NCBI RefSeq assembly: GCF_014697625.1
Contig: NZ_JACJSG010000001.1
Location: forward strand, 247,234-311,233
Origin: Anabaena azotica FACHB-119
Lineage (GTDB): Bacteria; Cyanobacteriota; Cyanobacteriia; Cyanobacteriales; Nostocaceae
Direction: 5' to 3'
DNA length: 64,000 bases
The notes under the pieces were generated by a model that worked only from the letters and a program-made list of their open reading frames with translations, made no database searches and was not told where the DNA came from. Positions 52,860 to 62,381 of this stretch are shown here, piece by piece. A program made the position numbers and the translations under genes. The first letter of the stretch is position 1. Each line of letters opens with the position of its first letter.

Positions 52860-54914
52860 TTAATTCGCTGCTGCTTCTTGATAAATAATTTCTTGGAACT
52901 GAATTACATCCTTTTGCGGGTCAGAAATACTCACTTTAACTAACACCTGTTCACCTAATCTGACCGATCGCTTGAACACCATCGGTAATTGTAAACCCAA
53001 ATCTTCCAACAATATCAGCGCCAAATTACTATCTTCTCGCAACCACATCAACACCGTCACCTGCCAAATCTCTTCGGGATGACGACGCAAATATTCTAAC
53101 GCCCAGTATCTATTGGTTTGCCGTTCTACCATTGTCACCTCTTGGGTGGTGCTGGTGACGGTCATCATCACTTCTTTGAGTTCTTCGGCTGTGAAAGGCG
53201 GAACTTCACCCCGCAGATGGGCTTTGAGTTGGAAATGAGTCAATAAGTCGCTGTAGCGGCGAATGGGTGATGTAGCTTGAGTATATGTATCCAAACCTAA
53301 CCCAGCGTGACGCACAGGTGTAATACTCATCTCACTCTTGGGCATACAACGCCGCATGGCGCAGGCGCGGACAAAGCCGGCGGGAAGGCTGAGGAGTTCG
53401 TCTTCTGGGGGTAGTTCCGGCTGTGGTTGACCACGAAAGGGCAAGGGGATGTTGTGTACTTGACCGTAACGGGCGGCGACTTCTCCGGCGAGAATCATCA
53501 TTTCCGCTACTAGCTGGCGTGAGCGAGAATCGTCTAAAATGTCGATGCTGATGTCGTCATTTTTGACTTTAATCATCGCCTCCGGCATAGTGATGCTGAT
53601 TGCGCCTTGATTATACCGCCAAGCTTTGCGCTTAGTTGCCCAGGTGGCGATCGCGGCAATTTCTGGTTCCGCTTGTACGCCTAACTCCAACATCTCATCT
53701 ACATCTTCGTAGGTGAGACGATAGGTAGGTTTAATTGAGCTGGGATGAATGGTAAAATCTGCTACTGCCCCTGTCTCATCTAAGACTACGCCAAAACTTA
53801 AAGCACCGCAAATCTTGCCCTGTACCAAACTCATGGGGCCAGTCGCCAAGACTTCGGGGAACATGGGGATCATCCCCGTTGGTAAATATACTGTACTGCC
53901 GCGTTTCCTTGCTTCTAAGTCTAAATCGTCTTCTGGTGCTAAGTAGCGTGTCGGGTCGGCGATATGCACCCACAACCTTTCTCGACCATCGCTGAGTAAT
54001 TCCCAACTCAGACCGTCATCTATTTCCGTGGTGCTTTCATCGTCAACTGTGTAGACCTTCAGGTGAGTCAAATCAAGGCGATTTGTATCTAAATCTGTCG
54101 GCGGGAAATCCAAACGCTGTTGCGCCACTTCTAATACCTTACTAGGAAACTGGACTGGAATTGCCGAACGACGCAGAAACAAGTTCTCGGTAGCACTCCA
54201 CCATCCCAAGTCTACCAATAATTGAAAAGCTCCTTGGGGGGTCGCTGGTCGCCCCAGCATATTCATCGTTTCGATCACTGGGGCTGGAGGCGGATAGGCA
54301 CGGGGGAGAGATTCATAGTTTAGCCCCACCTTCACAATGTCCGCCAGGAGTGTGGCGTATTTTTCCAATGCTTCGAGGCGCTGGCGGTCGTGACGTTGCC
54401 AATCGACAGTTTCACCTTGGAGTGCTTGTTCTACACGGGTGAGAAATTCCTGCTGTCCCCTAGCTTTGAGGGCTTCTACTTCTATTTGGTGCTTACGTTC
54501 TGCTACTTGCGCCGCCGTTCTCGGTTCGTAAGCGTCACCTTTTTGTTTAAAATATAACTTGTCTTCTGATAGCAAGCAATGAGCCGCATAACTGGGGGCT
54601 GAGTCTGATACCGAGAATAACAGGTTAGCCATTTGGGATGGCGTGACTGTTTCTCCATCTTCCACCAGTAGTTCCCAAGCCACTTCCAAGCTTGAGGGGT
54701 CGAGGTAAGGCTTGACCTCTTCTAGGAAGCTTTCAATATCCGATGGCTTGTATGTTTTCCCGTTTACGGTATAGGTAAATTGTCTAGGCGCGAGGCTGTG
54801 GGATTGACCGCGTTCATCTACCACAAACCAACGGGTCTTTCCGTCTGGACGGTCTATCACGCCCAAACGGCGATCGCCTTGAACCCTAAATTCAACTAGC
54901 GTCCCCTTCTCCAC
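52860..54914 (-). CDS. RNB-domain 3'-5' exoribonuclease (RNase II/R family)
   Basis: 684 aa from a GTG at 54914. The RNB catalytic domain is clear: VYTVDDESTTEIDDGLSWE (the D-x4-D...DDG acidic site), LWVHIADPTRYL, RGSTVYLPTGMIPMFPEVL and the late TQATSPIRRYSDLLTHFQLKAHLRG. An N-terminal SH3-like/cold-shock-like segment (GTLVEFRVQGDRRLGVIDRPDG) precedes it and an S1-like C-terminal part follows (EQVLVKVSISDPQKDVIQF). Cyanobacteria have such a long RNase (the Zam-type acetazolamide-resistance protein of Synechocystis belongs here). Role: processive 3'-5' RNA degradation. Only the first 20-25% is less conserved. Confidence 0.92.
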   Translation of the reverse strand: MEKGTLVEFRVQGDRRLGVIDRPDGKTRWFVVDERGQSHSLAPRQFTYTVNGKTYKPSDIESFLEEVKPYLDPSSLEVAWELLVEDGETVTPSQMANLLFSVSDSAPSYAAHCLLSEDKLYFKQKGDAYEPRTAAQVAERKHQIEVEALKARGQQEFLTRVEQALQGETVDWQRHDRQRLEALEKYATLLADIVKVGLNYESLPRAYPPPAPVIETMNMLGRPATPQGAFQLLVDLGWWSATENLFLRRSAIPVQFPSKVLEVAQQRLDFPPTDLDTNRLDLTHLKVYTVDDESTTEIDDGLSWELLSDGRERLWVHIADPTRYLAPEDDLDLEARKRGSTVYLPTGMIPMFPEVLATGPMSLVQGKICGALSFGVVLDETGAVADFTIHPSSIKPTYRLTYEDVDEMLELGVQAEPEIAAIATWATKRKAWRYNQGAISITMPEAMIKVKNDDISIDILDDSRSRQLVAEMMILAGEVAARYGQVHNIPLPFRGQPQPELPPEDELLSLPAGFVRACAMRRCMPKSEMSITPVRHAGLGLDTYTQATSPIRRYSDLLTHFQLKAHLRGEVPPFTAEELKEVMMTVTSTTQEVTMVERQTNRYWALEYLRRHPEEIWQVTVLMWLREDSNLALILLEDLGLQLPMVFKRSVRLGEQVLVKVSISDPQKDVIQFQEIIYQEAAAN

Positions 54915-55205
54915 AACTCTCGCAACTTTAAATAATTGGTGAACAAATAGATTTTAGATTTCGGATTTAAATATTGGCTACTAAATCCTCAATCTGATGA
55001 TTTTAACTCTAGAACAATATCCTACACAATATCATGTTCGTTTGGACACTTATAATTTCCGTGAGGGCTGGTAATTGGTAATTGGTCATAGGACAAAACA
55101 ATTACCTATTACCTATTACCCATTACCACTCAAATCAACCATATTATAAGTAATTAGCGAACTGAATATTATTGAGATTTTAGATTGTGGACAAGAGACA
55201 ATCGA

Positions 55206-55232
55206 AAGCTACATAACTCTATTATGTAGCTT
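55206..55232 (-). terminator. Hairpin downstream of rpsR
   Basis: AAGCTACATAA and TTATGTAGCTT with a 5-base loop, 44 bp after the rpsR stop on the minus strand. It is followed by no clear T-run, so termination strength is uncertain. The remaining gap (54915-55205) has TAATTGG and TTACCTA heptamer-type repeats and AT-rich DNA upstream of the RNase gene. Confidence 0.5.
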
Positions 55233-55275
55233 CTTGAGTAAGTCCAAAATCTAAAAGTCTCGCCCCTGAATGGAA

Positions 55276-55491
55276 TTAACCTTCCGCATTGATAAATGGC
55301 AGCAAAGCTACAAGACGCGCACGTTTAATTGCCAATGTCAAGTCTCGCTGCTGTTTAGCTGTCAAGCCGGTGATGCGGCGGGGGAGTATTTTACCACGTT
55401 CGGTAACAAATTTACGCAGCAAGTCAACATCTTTATAATCAATCGGTTCTCCAGGCTTAATTGGAGACAGACGACGGCGATAGTAACTCAT
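55276..55491 (-). CDS. rpsR: 30S ribosomal protein S18
   Basis: 71 aa, the full cyanobacterial/plastid length. The conserved core is [58 protein letters not shown]. It binds the 30S platform with S6. It lies 2 bp after rpmG, so the two form an operon, the usual L33-S18 order in cyanobacteria and plastids. Confidence 0.98.
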   Translation of the reverse strand: MSYYRRRLSPIKPGEPIDYKDVDLLRKFVTERGKILPRRITGLTAKQQRDLTLAIKRARLVALLPFINAEG

Positions 55492-55493
55492 TT

Positions 55494-55688
55494 CTATTTA
55501 ATTTCCTTGTGAACGGTATGTTTATTACAGTGGGTGCAGAACTTCTTGAGTTCCAAGCGGTTTGTAGTGTTACGACGATTCTTGGTTGATGTATATCGTG
55601 AAACACCAGGCGATCGCTTGTCTGGATTTGTTCTACATTCGGTACATTCGAGTGTCACTATGATACGGACACCTTTACTCTTTGCCAT
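55494..55688 (-). CDS. rpmG: 50S ribosomal protein L33
   Basis: 64 aa. Zinc-binding form with two C-x2-C pairs (ECTEC and CTHC), and the L33 core [32 protein letters not shown]. It is the first gene of the rpmG-rpsR pair; the RDD gene ends 44 bp upstream. Confidence 0.98.
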   Translation of the reverse strand: MAKSKGVRIIVTLECTECRTNPDKRSPGVSRYTSTKNRRNTTNRLELKKFCTHCNKHTVHKEIK

Positions 55689-55732
55689 AATCTTACAAAC
55701 GCTAAAGCCTGAAGAGAATTAAACACAAATGA

Positions 55733-56290
55733 CTATCTTCTCACATTTCGTTGCAAACTTTCAACTAATCGCTTAATTTTTAAATCGAGCGAATAGCCAC
55801 GACGCGACGAAACTATGAAAGTCCCAGCATAGCGGTCATGCCAAGCTTGCCGCATCTGGGTATCAGAGAAAGCAGCCCCACAATCGATCGCTAGGGGAAT
55901 CACTAGCAGTATAGCAGTAGGGTTAAGTCTAATGTTGTCCAAAGCAATGGACACCAAAAGAGCGCCAAAGCCAATTATAACTTCTCGTTTCCACAGTGCC
56001 AGTAATTGCGGAATCCTGGGGACAACTTCCCCATCTTCCACTTCTAAAACCTTCAAATCAAACGCCCAACGTCCTAAACTTTGTCCTTGGTTGTTATAAA
56101 CAACCAATACCCGCAAAATTAGCCAAGCAAGAATAAAAACGAAAATCTGGACAAATTGAATACCAAGTCCACTGCTACCTAACAAAGAACTAACCAACCA
56201 AACACCAAGGAAATCTAACCCTAAAGCGAAACCGCGTCGCCAGAGATCCGCTTTGGGGTAATATTTTTTGGGAATGCGTTCTATGGTCAT
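55733..56290 (-). CDS. RDD family membrane protein
   Basis: 185 aa. The RDD signature is seen as a hydrophobic helix with Arg-Arg...Asp (WRRGFALGLDFLGVWLVSSLL), followed by NNQGQSLGRWAFDLKVLEVEDGE (the G-x-x-x-F-x-L-x-V region) and two more hydrophobic segments. RDD proteins are small integral membrane proteins, some acting in ion transport; no specific role is known here. The basic C-terminus (RGYSLDLKIKRLVESLQRNVRR) may be cytoplasmic. It lies upstream of rpmG-rpsR on the same strand, so read-through is possible. Confidence 0.88.
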   Translation of the reverse strand: MTIERIPKKYYPKADLWRRGFALGLDFLGVWLVSSLLGSSGLGIQFVQIFVFILAWLILRVLVVYNNQGQSLGRWAFDLKVLEVEDGEVVPRIPQLLALWKREVIIGFGALLVSIALDNIRLNPTAILLVIPLAIDCGAAFSDTQMRQAWHDRYAGTFIVSSRRGYSLDLKIKRLVESLQRNVRR

Positions 56291-56482
56291 GGGATTGGGG
56301 ATTGGGTACTGGGGATTGGGGATTGGGATGCAGTATTACTTTTTTCTTAAATATACAAAGTAGATGCTATTTACATCAAATATTCATAGCAAAAGACTTG
56401 AGAGGATGTTTGAAAAGTATTATTGCTAACATAAAAATCTTAAAGACCTAACCCCCCTGCCCCCCTTCCCTATAAGGGCAGG

Positions 56483-56638
56483 GCAGGGTGGTTTCATACG
56501 AAAAAAGAAAAATCTATAAGTCCTGATTTCTCGTTTTGTAGCAGAGATTTTGACCCCTCTCCAAACCTCTCCCCCACGGGGGGAGAGGCTTTGAAACACA
56601 TTAGTCTTTTTTCTGGTGATTGTATGAAACCACCCTGC
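56483..56638. mobile_element. Inverted-repeat element family B, copy 2
   Basis: 156 bp, same ends as copy 1 (GCAGGGTGGTTTCATAC and GTATGAAACCACCCTGC), inverted orientation. On each side lies TTCCCTATAAGGG (about 56465-56478 and 56638-56651), which could be a long target duplication. It was inserted into an older G/C-rich repeat. Confidence 0.85.
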
Positions 56639-56743
56639 TTCCCTATAAGGGAAGGGGGGTTTTAAAGCCTCTCTCCTTTTAGGGGAGAGGTTTGGAGAGG
56701 GGTCTTAGTATACTTTTCGACTTTTCAAACAACCTCTTAAGCC

Positions 56744-56820
56744 AGTCCCCAGTCCCCAGTCCCCAGTCCCCAGTCCCCAGTCCCCAGTCCCCAGTCCCCA
56801 ATCCACAGTCCCCAGTCCCC
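56744..56820. repeat. STRR block (CCCCAGT)n
   Basis: About 10 tandem CCCCAGT heptamers with single variants (CCCCAATC, CCACAGT). Same unit as at 8921 and 39144 (complement GGGGACT-like). Confidence 0.92.
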
Positions 56821-56907
56821 TCTCTTAAATTATGCCTTTGGATTGTTCAAGAATTGCCCTTTTCTATCCTAAGTTAGAAGAAATAAAGGTATGAATCTGG
56901 GGCTAGA

Positions 56908-59900
56908 ATGCTAAAACTCAGGGCGACGTGGGATTCAGTGCGATATGATTTGATGGCAATATTACTGGCTGTATTGGCAGCATTATTTACTGCTGCTCTA
57001 ACTCCATTTTTGCAAAACTCTACATATACTTTTTTCTATGCTGGTGTTGCCCTGAGTGCTTGGTATGGTGGTATCCGTCCGGGAATTGTCGCAACTATAT
57101 CAGGTTATATATTACTCCACTACTTTTTAATTCCCCCGCTTTATTCGTTTAAAATAACTGACTTTGGTGAAATTATCCGTCTGGCAGTTTTTGTGCTGGT
57201 TTCTCTGCTGATCGGTTCATTAAATGCGAACTTAAAAGCTTCTCAACAAAAGTTAGAAAAAAATCTGCAAGCTTTAGGGGAAAGTGAAGCAAGATACCGG
57301 GTATTGACTGAGAATATCCCGCAGTTAATTTGGTTTGCTGGTGCGGATGGCTCTGTGGAATACTTAAATCAGCGTTGGTATGAATACACTGGACTAAACC
57401 CTGTAGAATCTCTGGGTTGGAAGTGGCAACAGGTAGTTCATCCAGAGGATTTACCGTTTGTACTAGAGCAATGGAATGGTGCTTTAGAGTGTGAGAATAT
57501 TTTAGAGTTAGAGTCACGTTTACGGGGAAGAGATGGCAGTTACCGATGGCATATTACAAGAGCTTTGCCTGTACTAGATGCTGATGGTGTAACTCGACGT
57601 TGGTTTGGCAGTGCAACGGACATTCATGAGTATAAGCGGATACAACAAACTCTCCACCAGCAAGAACAAGAACGTAGCCAGTTGTTGCTAGAGTTAGAAA
57701 CAAAACAAAAACAACTGGCAACTGTAGTACAGCAAATGCCTGCGGGTTTAGTTATTGCCGAGGCTCCATCAGGTAAGTTGCTGCTTGCTAATTCCCAAGT
57801 AGAGCAGATTTGGCGGCATCCGTATATGCCTGCGGAGGAGATTGAAGAATATCGAGCATATCAGGGTTTTCACGCAGATGGCACTGCTTATACTCCCCAT
57901 GAATGGCCTTTAGCTCGTTCCATTACTACAGGCGAGGTTGTGGTGAATGAGGAAATATGTTTTCTGCGGGGGGATGGAACGCGGGGAGTGATGTTAGTGA
58001 ACTCTGCTCCCATTCGGGATCAGGAAGGACAAATTACAGCCGGGGTAGTGACTTTACATGATATCAGTGAACGCAAACAGGCGCAGGAAGCATTGCGTGA
58101 GAGTGAGGAACGCTTTCGCCAAATGGCGGAGAGGATAGAGGATGCTTTTTGGATTAGTAGTAATATTCAAGGAGAGTATCAAATTCTCTATGTTAGTCCT
58201 GCTTATGAGAGTATTTGGGGTAGTTCTTGCGAGAGTTTGTATGCAAATCCTTATGGTTGGATAGAGGCTATACACCCGGAGGATCAGCAGCGAGTGCGGG
58301 AAGAGCGCGACAGGCGATCGCCCGATGCTAACCTAGTTACAGAGTATCGCATAGTACGTCCTGATGGTTCGATGCGCTGGATACGCGATCGCACTTTCCC
58401 CATTCTCGACGAAAATGGCAAATCATATCGTCTGGTGGGTGTGGCTGAAGATATTACCGAGCGCAAACAAACAGAACTGGCTTTACAAGAAAGTCAGGCT
58501 TTATTTAGCTGCTTCATGCAGCATATACCTGGCTGTGCATTTATTAAAGATGAACAAGGAAAATATATTTTTGTCAATCCCACAGGAGCTAGATTAGTAG
58601 GTTTAGAACCATCTGAGGTAATTGGTAAGACAGATTTTGAATTAGTACCAGCCTCAGTTGCTCAACAGTTATATGAAAATGATCAATCAATTCTCAGTTT
58701 AAATCAGTTAGTTGAATTGCAGGAAACTGTTCCCTTTGAAAATGAAGACCACTATTGGATAACTTTTAAGTTTCCCTTAACTGATACTGCTGGACGACGG
58801 TTGTTAGCGGGAATGTCATTTGATATTACTGAACGCAAACGTCTAGAGAATGCTTTTAAAATTAGTGAAAAAAGATTTCGCTGTTTGGTTGATGCTAATA
58901 TTATTGGTGTGATTGTCGCTAATTCCGAATATATCATTGAAGCCAATGATACTTTCTTAGAAATGCTTGGTTACAATCAACAAGACTTGGCAGCAGGGAA
59001 TTTGCGATGGCGGGATATAACTCCGACCGAATATTTGTATTTAGATGAAAGGGGTTTAAGAGAACTGCAAACTACTGGCAAATGTACACCTTTTGAAAAA
59101 GAATACCTTCGTAAAGATGGCAGTCGAGTACCAATTTTGATTGGCGCAAGTGTTTTGGAAGAATCTCCGGCTTGTTGGTTATGTTTTGTTTTAGATATTA
59201 GTGAACGTAAGCAAGCAGAAACAGCACTGCGACAAAGTGAAGAAAGATTCCGACTGGCGGCGCGGGCTGTAGCGGGAATTGTGTACGATTGGGATGTACA
59301 AACTGGTGCTGTTTTCCGTTCTCAAGGGTTGTATCGGTTGATTGGGGTTCATCCTGAAGATGCAGCACAAACACAAAAATGGTGGTCAGAACGCATTCAT
59401 CCAGATGATATGGCAAATATTCCCGATGTGTGGGATGCTATGTTGACTGGGGAAAGCGATCGCTATAGTTTTGAATATCGAGTCCGTCATGAAGATGGTC
59501 ACTGGGTTTATGTTTGGGATCGGGGATATGTCCTCCGTGATGAAAATGGTCAGTTAGTGCGGGTGGTTGGTTCTACTGCTGATATTAGCGATCGCAAACT
59601 TGCGGAGATGGAACGAGTAGAACTGTTGCAAAGGGAGCAAGCAGCACGCGCTAAAGCGGAAGAAGCCAACCGGATCAAAGATGAATTTTTGGCGGTATTG
59701 TCCCATGAGTTGCGATCGCCTCTCAACCCGATTTTAGGCTGGACAAAATTGTTACGCACCCGTCAATTAAACCAAAGCACGGTGAAGAATGCGTTAGAAA
59801 CAATTGAACGTAATGCCAAATTACAAACTAAGTTAATTGACGATTTACTTGATGTTTCCCGAATTTTAAGAGGTAAATTAACTCTCAATATCATCCCAGT

Positions 59901-60813
59901 CAACCTAGTTTCTACTATTACCGAAGCCTTGGAAACAGTCCAGTTAGCAGCCGAAGCCAAATCTCTGCAAATTCGGACTATTGTTGAGGATGTAGGGATG
60001 GTACGGGGAGATGGGGCAAGATTGCAGCAGGTAGTATGGAATCTCCTCTCTAATGCGGTTAAATTCACCCCAGCAGGCGGAGAAATTGCCATTAGGTTAG
60101 AAAAAGTCAATTTTCAAGCACAAATCCAAGTCAGCGATACTGGTATAGGCATTGAACCTGAGTTTATCCCGTATATTTTTGAATATTTTCGCCAAGCAGA
60201 CAGCAGCACTACGAGAAATTTTGGTGGCTTGGGGTTAGGATTAGCGATCGTGCGTCACCTTGTAGAACTGCACGGTGGCACAATCCGCGCCGAAAGTCAA
60301 GGAAAAGGGCAAGGGGCAACATTTACAGTACAACTACCGCTTATAGATAGTCAAGATACAGCAGCGCAGAGAGACAGAGAAGGCAATTTTGTAGAATCCT
60401 TTCTTGGGGGTATAAGAGTTCTGGCCGTCGATGATGAAGCTGATACCCGTGATTATATCGCCTGTGCCTTAGAACAAGCTGGTGCTGAGGTGATAGTTGC
60501 AACTTCAGCCGAAGAAGTATTAAGAATCATCATCCAATCCCAGGCGGATATTTTGCTAGCTGATATTGGGATGCCAAAGATGGATGGATATACTTTAATA
60601 CGCCAGATTCGCCAGCTACCACCGCAACAGGGAGGAAAAATTCCGGCGATCGCCCTAACCGCTTACACTAGAGAAAGCGATCAACAAAAAGCATTGACCG
60701 CAGGCTTTCAAAAGCATCTATCTAAGCCAATTGATCCCTTGGAACTAGCACAAGCTATTGTCAGTTTGTTAGGGGACTGGGGACTGGGGATAGGGGATAG
60801 GGGACAGGTGTAG
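56908..60813 (+). CDS. Hybrid sensor histidine kinase (DUF4118, six PAS, HisKA/HATPase, receiver)
   Basis: 1301 aa. Residues ~10-110 are a DUF4118-like four-helix membrane region. Six PAS-type domains follow at about 125, 270, 398, 528, 652 and 776 (each starts near E-x-R-F/Y-R-x-L or equivalent; most are followed by a D/E-I-T/S-E-R-K linker such as DISERKQAE). HisKA has the phospho-accepting His at ~933 in LSHELRSPLNPILGW. HATPase motifs: NLLSNAVKFTP, DTGIGIE, GGLGLGLAIV. The receiver at ~1169-1290 has the phospho-Asp at ~1219 in LLADIGMPKMDG. A phytochrome-type cofactor site is absent. The last ~14 residues (GDWGLGIGDRGQV) come from an STRR-type repeat. The stimulus is unknown. Confidence 0.95.
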   Translation: MLKLRATWDSVRYDLMAILLAVLAALFTAALTPFLQNSTYTFFYAGVALSAWYGGIRPGIVATISGYILLHYFLIPPLYSFKITDFGEIIRLAVFVLVSLLIGSLNANLKASQQKLEKNLQALGESEARYRVLTENIPQLIWFAGADGSVEYLNQRWYEYTGLNPVESLGWKWQQVVHPEDLPFVLEQWNGALECENILELESRLRGRDGSYRWHITRALPVLDADGVTRRWFGSATDIHEYKRIQQTLHQQEQERSQLLLELETKQKQLATVVQQMPAGLVIAEAPSGKLLLANSQVEQIWRHPYMPAEEIEEYRAYQGFHADGTAYTPHEWPLARSITTGEVVVNEEICFLRGDGTRGVMLVNSAPIRDQEGQITAGVVTLHDISERKQAQEALRESEERFRQMAERIEDAFWISSNIQGEYQILYVSPAYESIWGSSCESLYANPYGWIEAIHPEDQQRVREERDRRSPDANLVTEYRIVRPDGSMRWIRDRTFPILDENGKSYRLVGVAEDITERKQTELALQESQALFSCFMQHIPGCAFIKDEQGKYIFVNPTGARLVGLEPSEVIGKTDFELVPASVAQQLYENDQSILSLNQLVELQETVPFENEDHYWITFKFPLTDTAGRRLLAGMSFDITERKRLENAFKISEKRFRCLVDANIIGVIVANSEYIIEANDTFLEMLGYNQQDLAAGNLRWRDITPTEYLYLDERGLRELQTTGKCTPFEKEYLRKDGSRVPILIGASVLEESPACWLCFVLDISERKQAETALRQSEERFRLAARAVAGIVYDWDVQTGAVFRSQGLYRLIGVHPEDAAQTQKWWSERIHPDDMANIPDVWDAMLTGESDRYSFEYRVRHEDGHWVYVWDRGYVLRDENGQLVRVVGSTADISDRKLAEMERVELLQREQAARAKAEEANRIKDEFLAVLSHELRSPLNPILGWTKLLRTRQLNQSTVKNALETIERNAKLQTKLIDDLLDVSRILRGKLTLNIIPVNLVSTITEALETVQLAAEAKSLQIRTIVEDVGMVRGDGARLQQVVWNLLSNAVKFTPAGGEIAIRLEKVNFQAQIQVSDTGIGIEPEFIPYIFEYFRQADSSTTRNFGGLGLGLAIVRHLVELHGGTIRAESQGKGQGATFTVQLPLIDSQDTAAQRDREGNFVESFLGGIRVLAVDDEADTRDYIACALEQAGAEVIVATSAEEVLRIIIQSQADILLADIGMPKMDGYTLIRQIRQLPPQQGGKIPAIALTAYTRESDQQKALTAGFQKHLSKPIDPLELAQAIVSLLGDWGLGIGDRGQV

Positions 60814-61063
60814 GTTTTTTATTGGTGTTCCAAAAACATTGGTTTTAGGGTGTAGGGGTGTAAGGGTATGGGGGTATACGGGAGCAGAGGAGCGTGGGCG
60901 GGTTTCCCGACTTGAGCGAACTGGCTTGTGGATGAAAAAATGATTTCCTCGTTAGTGTAAGTAGGGTGGGCAATGCCCACCAAAACCATAATACTTGTGC
61001 ATTAGCTAAAAATCGAAAATCTTACTCATCGGCGTTTATCGGCGTTTATCGGCGGTTAATTTT
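60814..61063. other. Short gap with palindrome and GATAAA/CCGCCGAT repeat
   Basis: 250 bp. G-rich tandem (GGGTGTAGGGGTGTAAGGG), a CGGGTTTCCCGACT element, the GGTGGGCAATGCCCACC palindrome (60965-60981), and TCATCGGCGTTTATCGGCG at 61026-61058, which is the third copy of the repeat flanking the GxxExxY gene. moeA starts 6 bp later. Confidence 0.75.
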
Positions 61064-62299
61064 ATGAATCTTGTCACAAATGCAGCAGATATTATCTTTA
61101 ACTTAATCAAACCCTTAAATCCCCAACAAGATACAGAAATTGTCGATTTACTCGCCGCCAATGGACGCATTCTCGCCAAGCCTGTACATAGTCCCTTAGA
61201 TTTTCCCCATTGGGATAATTCAGCGATGGATGGCTACGCGGTACGTTACCAAGACGTGCAGCATTCCAGCGCCGAACAGCCAGTTAACTTAGAAATTATC
61301 GCCGAAATTCCCGCAGGCTATCAACCCAAATTTACACTGCAACCAGGACAAGCGGCACGTATCTTTACAGGCGCAGTCATCCCTCATGGCGCGGATACAG
61401 TAGTCATGCAGGAAAGGACGCGCCAGGAAGATAACCAAGTATTTATCTTGACTACACCACAACCAGGGGAATTTGTCAGACGTAAAGCATCCTATTACCA
61501 AGCGGGAACACAACTATTACCAGCCGGGATTAAATTAACGGCGGCGGAAATTGCTGTCTTAGCTGCTTCCCAATGTCCCCAAGTGAGAGTTTACCGCCGT
61601 CCCCGCGTGGCAATTTTCTCTACAGGTGATGAACTAGTCACACCCGAACAAGCCTTACAACCAGGACAAATTGTCGATTCTAATAAGTATGCTTTAGCCG
61701 CTTTAGTAAGTCAAATTGGCGCAGAACCAATATTATTAGGTATTGTCAAAGATAACCCAGAAGCCCTAGAACAAACTATTACCCAAGCCGTCAACAACGC
61801 CGATATAGTGATTTCTTCCGGTGGCGTTTCCGTCGGTGATTACGATTACGTTAAGAAAATTTTAGCTTCACTAGGCGCAACAATTCACATCCGCTCTGTA
61901 GAAATGCGTCCGGGAAAACCCTTAACAGTCGCCACCTTCCCCCAGTCTCCTATTTACTTCGGTTTACCAGGAAACCCGGCGGCGGTGTTGGTAACATTTT
62001 GGCGATTTGTGCAGCCAGTAATTAGGAAACTTTCAGGACTTAGCCAAGGTTGGGAACCAGAGTTTGTGAAAGTGCGATCGCATGATGAGTTGCGATCGGA
62101 TGGTAAGCGCGAAACTTATATTTGGGGAAGTTTACATTTAATTGATGGAAGATATGAATTTCACAAAGCTGGTGGAAGTCATAGTTCTGGTAATTTGATC
62201 AATTTAGCTCAAACCAATGCTTTAGCCTTAATACCAGTAGGTAAAACATTAATTTCCCCTGGTGAAGATGTATTGGTTTTACAATTACTCAGTTTTTAA
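61064..62299 (+). CDS. moeA: Molybdopterin molybdenumtransferase MoeA
   Basis: 411 aa, full length. MoeA inserts molybdenum into molybdopterin, the last step of Mo cofactor synthesis. Family motifs: FPHWDNSAMDGYAVR, GQAARIFTGAVIPHGADTVVMQE, VAIFSTGDELV, SSGGVSVGDYDYVKKIL, MRPGKPLTVA, and GLPGNPAAVLVTFWRFV near residue 300. Nothing is missing. In cyanobacteria it supports nitrate reductase and other Mo enzymes; no other mo genes are adjacent. A hairpin pair follows at 62301. Confidence 0.97.
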   Translation: MNLVTNAADIIFNLIKPLNPQQDTEIVDLLAANGRILAKPVHSPLDFPHWDNSAMDGYAVRYQDVQHSSAEQPVNLEIIAEIPAGYQPKFTLQPGQAARIFTGAVIPHGADTVVMQERTRQEDNQVFILTTPQPGEFVRRKASYYQAGTQLLPAGIKLTAAEIAVLAASQCPQVRVYRRPRVAIFSTGDELVTPEQALQPGQIVDSNKYALAALVSQIGAEPILLGIVKDNPEALEQTITQAVNNADIVISSGGVSVGDYDYVKKILASLGATIHIRSVEMRPGKPLTVATFPQSPIYFGLPGNPAAVLVTFWRFVQPVIRKLSGLSQGWEPEFVKVRSHDELRSDGKRETYIWGSLHLIDGRYEFHKAGGSHSSGNLINLAQTNALALIPVGKTLISPGEDVLVLQLLSF

Positions 62300-62300
62300 T

Positions 62301-62358
62301 GTTAGTAGTAAGCACTTTAGTGCTGAGAAAAATGAGGACTAAAGTCCTCACTACTAAC
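62301..62358. terminator. Cruciform hairpin between convergent moeA and PaaK-like genes
   Basis: Outer stem GTTAGTAGT/ACTACTAAC encloses two hairpins, AGCACTTTAGTGCT and GAGGACTAAAGTCCTC. It lies 2 bp after the moeA stop and 24 bp from the stop of the convergent gene, so it could end transcripts from both sides. The AGGACT/AGTCCT motif is also a dispersed repeat in the window. Confidence 0.65.
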
Positions 62359-62381
62359 AGTTAGCCTGTAATTTTGAATTG

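Larger units (their letters stand above)
56291..56907. other. Repeat-rich region upstream of the histidine kinase
   Basis: About 617 bp. A GGGGA-type repeat (56296-56330), a G/C-rich repeat (CCTAACCCCCCTGCC ... GGGGTCTTAG) interrupted by family B copy 2 (56483-56638), and a CCCCAGT heptamer block (56744-56820). The kinase gene starts at 56908 after a short AT-rich stretch. Confidence 0.8.
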
